Shown here one piece after another: positions 45,066 to 55,554 of a stretch of DNA of 64,000 nucleotides; the first letter of the stretch is position 1; each line of letters starts with the position of its first letter. The stretch lies in NCBI GenBank assembly GCA_958298945.1, contig OY282609.1:13250326-13314325 (forward strand). Direction: 5' to 3'. This stretch comes from Atherix ibis. Taxonomy: Eukaryota; Arthropoda; Insecta; Diptera; Athericidae. Position numbers and translations under genes: made by a program. Under the pieces are notes generated by a model. That model was given only the letters and a program-made list of their open reading frames with translations. It was not told where the DNA came from and did no database searches.

Positions 45066-46856
45066 AGGCCTGAACTATCAGTTGTCATGCTATCTTTTTA
45101 TTCCTTTGGCAACACTTAACTGCACAAATGGCGCAATATTCAAATCTGGCGCGATAGTTGAGACACCTTCTAATTCATATACTCATACCTTTCTAATTAA
45201 AAAGAGAATAGGGGCATCTTTACATTGTGCCGGCGGAGATTATCCTCATTTTTTGCAAAATTAGATAAATATCTAAGTTTACGATTGAAGAATTTTTTGT
45301 TCTTATGAATTTACATTTATTTTCAAATATTGAAGTCTTAAATAGGCAGTTTTCAATTGTTAGTAAAACGAATAAAATCTAGGTTTTTTTTTTTATAGAA
45401 GATCGTTTAAGGGTATTTTTTTCTCATCCAATATAGAAATTCCAATTTAAATATATTATTTTGAGAATAATTACTAATCAACAGCTTTATCAGATGAACT
45501 AAACGTCCAATCACTCAGACTAGAAAAGTTTTACTTTACAAAAATCTATTAGCATCCATTACGAATGTTGTAAACATTTTATTGGAAAACTAAAAAGCTT
45601 TTCAAAGATGTGCTGGCACTGAATTAATTTCATTTTAAGTGTCCTTCCTTGGAGTTCTTTGACACATAAACACTGTGCTAGTCGTAGAGTTCCCGTGGAA
45701 TAGTCAACGAGTATCTTTAGGCTTATCTGTCCACATTTATCGTGTTTGATGTTCTACTCGTGCAACCGATTTTTATTTCCCGACTCAACTTAAATGGGAA
45801 ATAAAAACGCTTCTTCCAATCGATAATCATTAAAATTTGAATTCCTACCATTTACAAGAGCAGCATTCTTCCCCTACCGTTTCTCTATCACTAACTTCCC
45901 TTATACTCTAGACACAACTGATTTTTTCCTATAGAAACCTGTCATTGCCGCTTCATGTTTTTATAACATTTTAATTTCAATTTCGCAGATCATTAAGTTT
46001 TTCTCCTGATTTTAATATCAGATAACTATGCGCAAAAATGAAAATGACATATTTTCAAATTGCAATTTTTCTCACGCTCAATGCTCGGGCATACTGTCAG
46101 GTGCTATTTATTTTCTAATAGTTTTTTATCAACTCATTCTGCCATCAAACTACATCGAAAAACCTAACCTCCTTCACCACCTTCAACCCACTCACCCTAA
46201 ATCCCCTTTCAAAACCACTATAATCAAAAGGAAAAAGTATAGTGAAAATGAAAAGCTGTTTTCAAAGCTTATTTTCCAAATCAATTTCCAGATATTAAAA
46301 ATAAATAAAATCAAAGTGCCGCAATCGAATTCAATTTTTTTTTTTTGTTGCTGTTCGTCTCTTTTTTTTTCAAAGTATTTCATTTATTTTAGTACCCATT
46401 ACGAAATGAAAGAAAATTTTTATATATATTTTTCAATTTAAATATAGTTCTTAGTTCGCTATCATTCAGTCTTTATGTTTGGAAAATATTTCTCGACCGC
46501 CTCCCTCTCTGGAAAATCAATCAAAATAAGTAGTCGATTGTGTTTCCTTGAAAAAAGAGATTTATAATTTTTTTTTTGTGTACATTTTAAAGAGTGGACA
46601 ATATCTGTATTTATGATTATTTAAGAAAAGATTTTTCCTGTTTCTCTTAATAGGGTTTACACAAAAGGGATGGTTTACCATATTCACAACTGAGAACTTT
46701 TTAATATTTTACTCATCAAAGTGCTTTTAAATACTCGTATTAATAAAATGAGAAAAATATTGTCTTCTATTTGTTGTAAATATGCAGCAATATAAAACGA
46801 AAGGTAAAAATATTTTTTTTTTGTTGGTCAAATTTATTAAAAAATTAGTTAGAAAT
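45066..46856. other. AT-rich sequence, no gene seen
   Basis: No supported feature. The ORF at 46028-46441 is low-complexity and lacks any motif I recognise. Confidence 0.4.
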
Positions 46857-46858
46857 TA

Positions 46859-48119
46859 CCAGGTGTATAAGCCTTAATCCGCTGTTTGGTCATAGATGGC
46901 GTTAGTGAGCGTATTAAGCTACCACGGCACGCCATATTTTTTTTTTATGAGTTTGACATCTGTCAACATTAATCAGTGCACATTGTTAGCAACTTCGTAC
47001 AACAATATACATTTTTTCTTTGGTAATCATGTCTAGTTTTGTGCCAGAAAAAGAGCATATGCGGGAAGCTCTGCTTTTCTGCTTCAATTTGAAGAAATCG
47101 GCTGCCGAATTGCATAGAATGCTTATGAAGGGCTATTGTGACAATGATTTATCGGAAACAACGTGCCGAGATTGGTTTCGTCGGTTCAAAGACGGCAATT
47201 TTGACTTATGGGACAAGAAGCGTGAAAATCGGTTTAGGAAGGTTGAGGACCATCAATTGCATGCTCTTTTGGACGAAGACGATACCCAATTGCAAAAAAT
47301 GCTCGCGGAGAAATTGGGTGTTACTAAACCAGCCATTTCCATGCGTCTGCGTGCCATGGGAAGATTGAAAAGATCGGAAAATGGGTGCTGCATGAATTGA
47401 ACGATAGACAGATGGGGCGACGCCAAAACACATGCGAAATTTTGTCGCCAGACAAAAAAGAAAGTCGTTCCTGTATCGGATTATAAGAGGGCAATGAAAA
47501 GTGGATCTATTTCGAGAATCCTAAATACAAGATATCCGACCAACCATCAACATCTTCCCCAAGACCAAATTGCTTCGGACGGAAGACGATGCAGCGCGTT
47601 TGGTGGGATCAGCAGGGTATCGTCTACTATGAGATGTTGAAACCTGGTGAAACTGTCAATGCCCACCGCTACCACCAACAACTGATCAAATTGCACCGTG
47701 CTCTGCGTGAAAAAATGACAGATTATCAAAAAAAACATGACAAGCTGATTTTCCTCCACGACAACGCACCATCGCACACGTCAAAAATAATCCGAAACTA
47801 CTTGGAGACACTTAACTGGGAGGTGCTACTTATTCACCAGACCTGGCCCTTTCCGACTGCCACCTTTTTTCCTCGATGGGCTACGCGCTCGCTGAGCAGC
47901 ACTTCAATTCTTAGGAAGACGTTCTGAAATGGCTTGATGAGTGGTTTGCCTCGAAATGGAAGGAATTTTTTTTGGCGTGGTATCCACAAATTGCCCGAGA
48001 GATGGGAAAAATGTGTAGCTAGCGAGGGCAAGTACTTTGAATGAATTTGTTTTTGCTTTCTATGAAAAAAACACGTGTTTTTGGACTTAAAAACAGCGGA
48101 TTTAAGCTTATACACCCGG
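46859..48119 (+). mobile_element. Mos1-type mariner, near full-length
   Basis: 1261 bp between TA dinucleotides at 46857-46858 and 48120-48121. The left end begins CCAGGTGTATAAGCC. The right end, reversed, begins CCGGGTGTATAAGCTTAAAT. Size and ends are normal for this mariner type. It is the reference for the shorter copy at 14372-15390. Confidence 0.92.
47029..48044 (+). pseudogene. Mos1-type mariner transposase (frameshifted)
   Basis: It starts MSSFVPEKEHMREALLFCF at 47029. This start was chosen over the in-frame ATG nine bases upstream because mauritiana-type mariner proteins begin MSSFVP. The helix-turn-helix part runs to LGVTKPAISMRLRAMGRL, where a shift leads to a stop at 47400. Later blocks lie in other frames: HELNDRQM, an altered first box (EGNEKWIYFENP, aspartate to asparagine), QRVWWDQQGIVYYEMLKPGE, IFLHDNAPSHTS with the second aspartate, and SPDLALSDCHLF with the third. 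The end EGKYFE and stop are at 48044. Confidence 0.88.
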
Positions 48120-48284
48120 TAAATTTTTTTAAATTGATAATTTTTCAAACAGAAAACTAAGCTTTTGGAATTGAAACCATTTTTCAGTAAATACTTTTGA
48201 GAAATATATTGAAATATTCCATTTTAATTTAGTATGCGGCTCTTTTGTAGAAAATGCGTGCATATGGTATCGACGATTGCCTCC

Positions 48285-48551
48285 TCAAATACCGACATGT
48301 AAATGATTTTGTCCGGGAATTTCGAAAAAATTGTTATTGGTTTCGTTGGAAAAATTTAGGTCGGAAGGAAGTTGCACGAAAGTATCGGTATCAAGACCGT
48401 CCAAAGAAATAGAATCATCTTCAAAAGCTTCACTTTCACTACAAATACGCATTCTTCGATTTGTAAACATTGTCACCAAAAAAAAAACATTTGCATGTGA
48501 AGTTCCGCAAGTGTTTCCATCATCGGTACTTGACGAATTCGAAATAAACAA
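48285..48551 (-). other. Unrecognised 88-codon ORF
   Basis: An ORF rich in Asp, Ser, Asn and Glu (for example FEDDSISLDGLDTDTFVQLP). I do not recognise it. Its amino acid composition is less AT-driven than other random ORFs here, and it lies between the Mos1-type mariner and Rsu1. It could be an exon, a fragment of an unknown transposon, or chance. No splice or start context decides this. Confidence 0.2.
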
Positions 48552-49260
48552 TTTTTACTGATAAAAAAATACAAAAATTAATGTTATTTTCACGGCGACA
48601 TATTTTTTAAAAGTTTATTTATGAATATTATTGACGAATTAAAAATGATTTGCGAGCGCAGTTTTCGCGCAGTAATAAAGCGTCGATATATCGACGGCCT
48701 GCAGTAAAACGGTTAAGCTCTAAGAAAAGCTTTTGCTTTTTAAATATTTTTGATATTGTACTTCAGAACGATGGTGTTTTAATTGTGAAGGCAAACAAGT
48801 TTTTACTGACATTACAAAACATGGAACTACTCTCCATCGCTCTTAAAACGATGTAGGCAGAAAAAAAAATACATACTTTTTCATATTAATTAATATTCAT
48901 TAAAGTATATTATAATTAGTAAAATGTTCAAAATAAAAAAATATATTAATTTGTTGTACATACATAAGATTTTAGTCATTTTTTTTTTTGGATTATTAAG
49001 GCACATTAATACATTAACAATTATTATAGACAAGAAAAATTAACAAAGAATTTATGCAAATCCGCATAAATTAACAAGGACACTTATTTTATTAATAATA
49101 ATAATAATTAATAAAGGTGATAATTTTAAACAACAAAAAATTACCACAATCGCTTCATTTCTTATTAGCTAGAAAGACAATTTCAATTATTCCGTTTATA
49201 AAGTAAGCAAGATTAATACGAAATTTTCTCTGTGCGTTTTTCTTTAGTAAAAATAATTAA
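48552..49260. other. Presumed 3' flank and 3' UTR of Rsu1
   Basis: AT-rich sequence downstream of the Rsu1 stop codon. Candidate polyadenylation words (AATAAA-like, for instance the complement of TTTATT at 49087-49092) are too frequent in such DNA to choose one. Confidence 0.4.
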
Positions 49261-50858
49261 TTAGGAACGAGCTCGAGATGCCTTCTTGCTTTTGTCTGCT
49301 ATTGGCGGAACAACAGTTCTTCCAGCTTGCATATGACGATTATAGAGCCTACGGCAAAAGAAATTTTTAATATACAATTTTAATATGGTAGATTGTCAAA
49401 ACTACTTACACTCTGTACGTCTCCGTTTTCAAATATTCGAGCACATGACTAATTCCGAGCATATACTGTTCGGCAATTGGTGTCACCCATGGATTCTCTT
49501 CCATTTTCAAAACAGACTTGCTTCCCAGAAGATCCAAATTAGCTACGTCTGGGGGCAAAACCGCCAATCGGTTGTTCTGAATATGCAATTCCCGAAGACG
49601 TGTCAATTCTCCAATCTCCCTTGGAATGTCGAGGAGATCGTTGTCTCGCAGACCCAGTATTTGCAGGTTCTTTAGATTTCCTACCTCTGGTTGAAGAACC
49701 TGAAAATCATTGTCGCCCAAGTACAGCGCTCGCAACGATTCAATCATGAAGAAATTCCCAGGCAACACTTGCTCGTTGAGATTGTTGTATGATAAATCGA
49801 GCACCTCTAACACTGGAAAGGCACCAAATCCTCTAGGAAGGGTGTCCAATCGATTGATGGACACATTCAAGATTCGTAATTTTGGCATCGATGACAGTGA
49901 AACTGGCAGTTCACGAATGTAATTATTTGACAAATTCAAAATTTCCAAATTGATGAGATTCGCGATTCCAGGTGGTATGGCGCTGAGTTTGTTGTGACTT
50001 AGCGTGATTCTGGTCACATGCAGCATATTTACTAAAATAAAAAAATATCAAAAATAACATTTGACAAATGAAAAAATGAAAATAGGAAGTGTCAACTGTT
50101 GATGTTTAGTTTTGGTAATGAAATCGTAATTTTTTAAAATAATAAACTTCAAAATAAATAAAGAATTGGAAAAAAATACAAATCGAAAATGCATTGTTTT
50201 GGTTAGTTTCACGTTCAAGAATGACAGTTGGTCGGAGCGGAGGTGCCCTTTTTTTTCAACCAATTTTTACCGATTTGAATTAACCAAAATTACTCTAAAA
50301 AATAGATTTTCTACGGTCATAGATTCTTCTAGCCATTACCCCGTTTTCTCTGGAAATGACATCACGGAATATGCATGCCGTCGATCTAATTAGAAGATTT
50401 ATTATCCAATTTGAATGAAAACAACACGAATTAAAGGTCAACTCAATTTACGGCTATCGGACGCTTGTTAAATTTATCACAAATATCGGATTTTATAAGA
50501 ATTTCGATTATTTCGTACCATATTGGCATTAATAGAAGAATTCTTCAGTTAAAAATGCGGGGGTGTAAATAAATTTGTTTTGACAGCAATCCGTCACTCG
50601 AGGCGAATTCGCACACAAACGTACGTACACCTCCTCTCTTTCACTCTCATAAATAAAACGCCAGACGGAAAGATGGGCGCGCACCAAGTTTCCTTCCAAA
50701 TATGGTAAAGACAGGTTTTTTCGTGTAAAATTGATTCACGGTTAGCACTTACACAGTCCCGGAAGTTCCTCGAACGAACTGATGCCCTTATCGACCAAAT
50801 CCAGCTCCCGATTCTGGGTTTCACGGGCCTCGTCCAACACCTTTTTTCCTTTCGACAT
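49261..50858 (-). CDS. Rsu1: Ras suppressor protein 1 homolog, leucine-rich-repeat protein; three coding exons
   Basis: Cytoplasmic leucine-rich-repeat adaptor. In animals Rsu1 binds PINCH in the ILK-PINCH-parvin complex at integrin adhesions and dampens Ras-linked signalling. Exons are 50858-50753, 50031-49410 and 49348-49261 (106, 622 and 88 nt, 816 nt in all, 271 residues). Donors are GTAAGT and GTAAGT; acceptors are TTTTAG and CCGTAG. The frame carries across both junctions. Residues 1-35 include MSKGKKVLDEARETQNRELD. Exon 2 encodes tandem LRRs, with LSHNKLSAIPPGIANLINLE, LPRGFGAFPVLEVLDLSYNN, LPGNFFMIESLRALYLGDND and LGLRDNDLLDIPREIGELTR. A capping segment ENPWVTPIAEQYMLGISHV follows. 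The tail RHMQAGRTVVPP, with a basic end, is shared with vertebrate Rsu1. Length is close to the human 277. It looks intact and is the only cellular gene recognised here. Confidence 0.95.
49349..49409 (-). other. Rsu1 intron 2 (61 bp)
   Basis: Short intron bounded by GTAAGTAG (minus strand, at 49409) and a CCGTAG acceptor at 49349. Splicing joins ..TACAGAGT to GCTCTATAAT and restores ETYRVLYNRHMQ. Confidence 0.92.
50032..50752 (-). other. Rsu1 intron 1 (721 bp)
   Basis: Donor GTAAGTGC at 50752 downward, acceptor TATTTTAG ending at 50032. I see no transposon in it, unlike most stretches of this length in the window. Confidence 0.9.
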
Positions 50859-51930
50859 TTTTACTGTCACTGGCAAACAAGATACTGTCGACGCTTGGCT
50901 CATTTTTGTTGATGTTTGGCGTTTATGTACGTACCGATTAAGGGGAACGAAGCAGCCACCAAATATGACACACGCACGGTAATTAAACGACCAATTCTAC
51001 TGCTTACGCCAGAGTGAGACACACAAACCGATTGTACTTTTTTCTGGCTGTGGCGATGACAACTTTAGCGAAGACAAGCAATTGTTCACCATTGCAATAG
51101 TACAGATCAAAACCAACATTTTCCCAATAGTTTGTTTATTCTTCACTAAAAATACAATTTCATATAGATTTAAATAATTTCATATAAAAATAAGTGTTAC
51201 CTATTAAAAAAATTAATAATTTAAATTATTTCTCTTTATTAAATATGGAAATAAAATTCTATTGTTCATTCATAGTTATTCTTGCTGTTCTTAGCGACAT
51301 CTTGTGGATTGTCTGTTAGGAACTGTACTCAAATTCATTCAGTATAACTTTATAAGGTACTGGTACCGATGCTTCCAAAAAGGCTATTAATATAATCTTC
51401 CCTGTACAATTATCGTTGGCATATTCCCATTATTAACGTTCAAAGAATATTTTTAATATTTTTATTTATCAGCACATCTATTTTGTGAGTTAATTTATCC
51501 ATTTATAATTATTTTGTTTATTATATTATATTGATAGAAGAAGACTTGATTTTCAGATATTTTTGGACCGGAAATTCATTTTATTTTTGATAAATATTTT
51601 GGAGAATAAAAGATAAATTCATAAATTTAATGGGAAAAAAATTACCTACAAATTCTGATTTTATTTTTGGAAAAATTTTGCTTTTTATTGTAGATAAATA
51701 GGAGCTCATCATAATCGACCCACTTACTAATATTTCAGCTGAAGATAAATTCTTATTGGTAGACCCTATCTACCTCCCTTTTGTAGAAGATATTTTATAT
51801 TTATGCATGGATAGAGAATCTCTTTTAATGCTTTGATCGTATTTATTCATGTTTCAATTTGCATTAATATTGACAGACGGAATATGCTTCCATTAGTTGT
51901 TCTGTCATAGATTTCTACAACAAAAAAAGT
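50859..51930. other. Upstream region of Rsu1
   Basis: This should hold the 5' UTR and promoter of the minus-strand Rsu1 gene. The start context is AAAAATG. I cannot place a transcription start or a specific promoter element. Sequence to about 51060 is less AT-rich than the rest, consistent with a promoter-proximal region. Confidence 0.4.
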
Positions 51931-51939
51931 TCAAACAGA

Positions 51940-52165
51940 AATCGCCAATGACATGGTACCATCTAATCTCGGTAATCGTAAAAATATTAGGTTGGGGAAA
52001 GATGACTGTAGTGATAGTAGTGAGGACCGGCATGTTACCAGTCGTTCCATAACCCAGGAGCTAAAGATCGACCACAACAAAACTGTTTTAAACAATCTGC
52101 ATAAAGTTGGAGTCAAAAAGAAGTGCCACACGAATTGACGCAAAAAACCATGATTAAAAAAAATT
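51940..52165 (+). pseudogene. Mariner transposase fragment, left piece of a split copy
   Basis: RSITQELKIDHNKTVLNNLH then KVGVKKK and, shifted by one base, VPHELTQKTMI. This is the second half of a mariner helix-turn-helix domain (I..EL.V.H.TV..HL...G..KK..WVPHEL). The tryptophan codon region is deleted. The natural continuation, LAKRNEI..FLKR.VTG, appears at 53225, about 1.06 kb downstream. Confidence 0.7.
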
Positions 52166-52167
52166 GC

Positions 52168-52700
52168 TTCTTAACAGTAACTTGTGGGTTTTTAGAGCCC
52201 CATACATACAAAATTTGCTTATTCACGTAACTACCGATCAAGAAGAAAATTGTATGCGAAACCAGAAACGACAGAAACACTACTTTTGTAAAAATTGACT
52301 TCTTAACAGTAACTTGCGGGTTTTCAGAGCCGCATATATGAAAATTTTGCTTATTGACGTATCAACCAACCGAGAAATGAGCCTCATCACTGAAAAACAC
52401 TACCTTCGAAACCAGAAACGACAGAAGTCCAACTTTTGTAAAAAAAATTCTTCTTAACTCTAACTTGTGGATTTTAAAAGCCGCATATATGAACAATTTC
52501 CATATTAACGTATCCACCATCCGAGAAATGAACCTCATCACTGAAAAACATTTTGTGCGGAACCAGAATACGACAAAACAACACCTTTTGTGTGTGGGTT
52601 TTATGAGCCTTATATATGACAATTTCGTGGATACGATAGAATACGAACTTGTGGGTTTTATGAGCCCCATATATGACAATTTCGTGGATACGATGGAATC
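52168..52700 (-). repeat. Small tandem array of a DD41D transposase segment
   Basis: About five units that share CTTGTGGGTTTT followed by GAGCCCCATA and ATATGA words, at about 52184, 52315, 52463, 52593 and 52650. Spacing is 131, about 149, 130 and 57 bases. On the minus strand the longer units encode parts of FSDEAHFSVG and VNKQ..I..GS.NPQVTVKK, the block around the first catalytic aspartate. The array lies in the material that splits a mariner. Confidence 0.72.
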
Positions 52701-53224
52701 AACACTTTTGTAATAAAAAAAAAGTCTAAAATTAAACTCGCTGTATGGAAATTAAAAAATGGCAAACTAAATTAAACAAATACCGCCTGGATAATAGATA
52801 TATTTGACAGCTGTCAAATGACAGACCTATACTTTCCGAATCTTAAAATGGATGAACCTACACAAGCCCAAAGGCTTTTTTGTTATTTTAATTTAATTTT
52901 TATTAAACCAATTTGAACTTACCAATAAACAAAAAAATGTGTTCTGAAATATTTTTGATAATTTTAATAACAAAAAATCCATAAAAATATTTGTAAAAGG
53001 AAGAAATAGTTTTAGTTTCTCTTCTAAATAATTCTTATGTAAATTTTTGTTGTTTTTTCATTTCTTGAATCGCTTCAATTTTTAAAGAAGTAAATTTTGC
53101 TTGGTTTTTTTCTTACGCGACAAATTCCCATATTATTAGTCAATCTAGATTTTTATGCTTAAGACCTTCAAATTATTTTAAAAAAATACTTTCTTTTAAT
53201 AATTTAATTTCCACACACAATATT
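52701..53224. other. AT-rich filler between the array and the right mariner piece
   Basis: No gene. It includes TTTGACAGCTGTCAAATGAC, a short palindrome centred near 52812. Confidence 0.4.
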
Positions 53225-53440
53225 CAGTATTTCATCTACGAAGGCTTGGCCAAACGGAATGAAATCGACCGCATTTCTTAAACGGACGGTAACTGGGAAT
53301 GGGAAATGGCTCACATACGACAATATTGTGCGAAAACGATCGTGGTCAAAACGCCGTTAAGCGGTTCAAGCGCTGTCTAACCCAGGACTAACGGCCAGGA
53401 AGCTTTTACTGTGCATTTGGTGAGACTGGAAATGAATCAG
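53225..53440 (+). pseudogene. Mariner transposase fragment, right piece of the split copy
   Basis: EGLAKRNEIDR, then FLKRTVTGNGKWLTYDNIV and RKRSWSK, then NPGLTARKLLLCIWWDWK. This is the first catalytic block of a DD34D mariner in which relatives have VTGDEKW, so the aspartate is asparagine here. It continues the piece at 51940-52165. Confidence 0.7.
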
Positions 53441-53834
53441 AAAATGATGAGAGGTAGTTTACAAATTCGCTAATTTGATCTTTGAAAATAAAGGACGTCC
53501 CAAAGATCATGAAATATTTAAATTTTACGCCATCTGTGTGGTAAAGTGTTGCCAACGGGGAAAAACAGCGTGACAGCTGACAGTTTAGGGTTATTAAAAA
53601 TGGAGCGCTACACGAAAGAACAACGCGTTTTCATTGTTGAGCAATATTTTAAAAATAATGAAGGTTTGGCAGCTACAAAATATGGTCGGAATCATGGTCA
53701 TGAACTGGATATTTCGAGAAGCTTTCTACAGCGTATTCTCATGAAAGATTTGCATCTTCATGCTTACAAAGTTCAACTGACTCAAAAACTGACGCATAAT
53801 GACCACGCAGACCGAATGGAGTTCGTTGAATGTA

Positions 53835-55112
53835 CAGGGTGGACCATTTTTAAAAGTAAATAAAAAAAAACTATTTTTTATTTTTTTTAAATTTCCGGTT
53901 TTATTAGAAAGATTGAACCTTGAAATTTAAGAATGAAACACAACATCATTTAAATGACTGCCACGGCTGGCCTTACAGTACCCCATTCGCTCGACCCAAT
54001 TTTTCAGTACATTTTCGGTTATCTGGGCCAGTATCTCTTCAATGGTAACTTTGATTTCGTGTTTCAATTCCTCAATTGTATCTGGATGGCTTGCGTAACA
54101 TTTATCCTTAACGGCTCACCACAGAAACCAATTCAACGGGCTCAAATCACAGCTCCGAAGCGGTCAATTGGCATCAGAATTTCGGCTGATTATTCGGTTT
54201 TCGAAAGCAGTACCCAAAAGTTGGATTGTTACGTTGGTTGTGTGGCAAGTGGCCCCATCCTGTTGAAACCAAATGTCGTCCATGCCATTCTCATCAACTT
54301 TTGGAAACAAATATTCGTTGAGCATGCCACGATAGCGCTCACCATTGACCGTAACGGCGGCTCCTTCATCGTTTTCGAAGAAAAACGGGCCAATGATGCA
54401 TCCAGTCCAAAATCCGCACCAAACTGTGACTCGTTGTAGATACATCGGCTTTTCCACGGTGACGTATGGATTTTCTGAGCCCCAATTGCGACAATTTTGT
54501 TTGTTGACATACCCACCGAGGTGGAAATGGGCCTCATCCGAAAAGATGATTTTTCTGTAAAAATGCTCATCTTCGACCAATTGCTCTTGAGCCCATTGGG
54601 CAAACCGAAAACGCATCGGATGGTTATGCGGCTTTAGTTGTTGGATTAATTGAACTTTGTAAGCTTTCATACCGAGGTCTTTGTGCAAAATTCTCAACAG
54701 AGAAGTGCGAGAAATGTTCAATTCCTGAGAACGGTGACGAGTTGGTGTTGATGGATGATCAAGGACATTTTCAGCAACGGCGGCAATATTATCGGTCGTA
54801 CGCACTGTATTAGAGCGGGAACGAGTTGCTTTGGCAACCAACTCGCTTCACGAATTTGTCCACAAGTTGACGTGATAGCATTCGATCTTTGCACATTTTA
54901 TTTAAAAAATTTCTTACAGTTTGGGTTGAAGACTCACCACCATTTTGGAAGTAAGTTCTCAATATTTCCCAGTTTTCTTCAAGCGTATGGATTACCATTT
55001 CGTAAAATTCAGACTTTCAACAAACAATCTCTCAATTCGTGATGACATTTAACACTCTAGTACTTCAAATAAATAGTAGGTTCAAAATGCAACCGCTAGA
55101 TGGACCACCCTA
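53835..55112 (-). mobile_element. DD41D-type transposon, family B copy 2
   Basis: About 1278 bp with TA at 53833-53834 and 55113-55114. The left end is CAGGGTGGACCATTT. The right end, reversed, is AGGGTGGTCCATCTAGCGG followed by TTGCATTTTGAACC. It is the better-preserved of the two family B copies. It sits in another DD41D element, and removing it with one TA restores that reading frame. Confidence 0.9.
53927..54998 (-). pseudogene. DD41D-type transposase, family B (nearly full-length)
   Basis: It starts MVIHTLEENWEILRTYFQNG at 54998. A small deletion shifts the frame near 54840. It then runs open for 225 codons through the DNA-binding domain (SRSNTVRTTDNIAAVAENVL, ELNISRTSLLRILHKDLGMK), FSDEAHFHLGGYVNKQNC, VTVWCGFWTGCIIGPFFF and FQQDGATCHTTNVTIQLL. 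A stop at 54163 replaces a tryptophan. The third box reads CDLSPLNWFLW, with asparagine at the catalytic position, 41 residues after the second aspartate. Another stop follows. The C-terminus ASRGSHLNDVVFHS ends at 53927. Confidence 0.88.
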
Positions 55113-55554
55113 TATTATGGAACAAGAACAAGTTAATGAAGCTTATTTTAATTAAAAATTTCTTTTAAAATTAATTTTAACGATAAAAAGATCGTCAATT
55201 TTCATCTTGATGGCTTTGTTAATTGACAAAATTGTTGAATTTGGAGCTCATAAATGCATCCACAACGTGTTTTTGTTTGGTGAGGATTTCATCGCACCAT
55301 TCTTCTTTGAAAATACAGCTGGTCAGGCAATGACAGTTAATAACTGTCATCCGTTTTCTTCTACCTAAATTGCAAGATGTGGATGTGGACGACAAACGCT
55401 GCTACATGCCATACAGCCCGAAAAACAATTACTTCTTGCGTGTATTTTGGGACATCCTTTTTATTTGATCGACTAAAAGCTCCGAATGAATGGCGCCTAC
55501 ATAGAATTTCACTGCATACATCACTTTTCCCAATGGTCGTTGCACAGGTGTATA

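Larger units (their letters stand above)
53600..55440 (+). pseudogene. DD41D-type transposase (outer copy) interrupted by another DD41D element
   Basis: The left part starts MERYTKEQRVFIVEQYFKNN at 53600. About 50 residues are missing after KYGRN. It resumes HGHELDISRSFLQRIL and LTQKLTHNDHADRMEFVEC, where the inner element begins. Past 55114 the frame picks up exactly (EFVE then CIMEQEQVNE). Decayed blocks follow with MHPQRV, FFFENTAGQAMTVNN-like residues in shifted frames, and AATCHTARKTI (second catalytic box, aspartate replaced by alanine). The third box is not found. The next mariner starts at 55555. Confidence 0.78.

Noticed and set aside
46028..46441. 137-codon ORF as an exon
   Set aside because: Low-complexity Phe/Ser/Lys composition and no recognisable domain.
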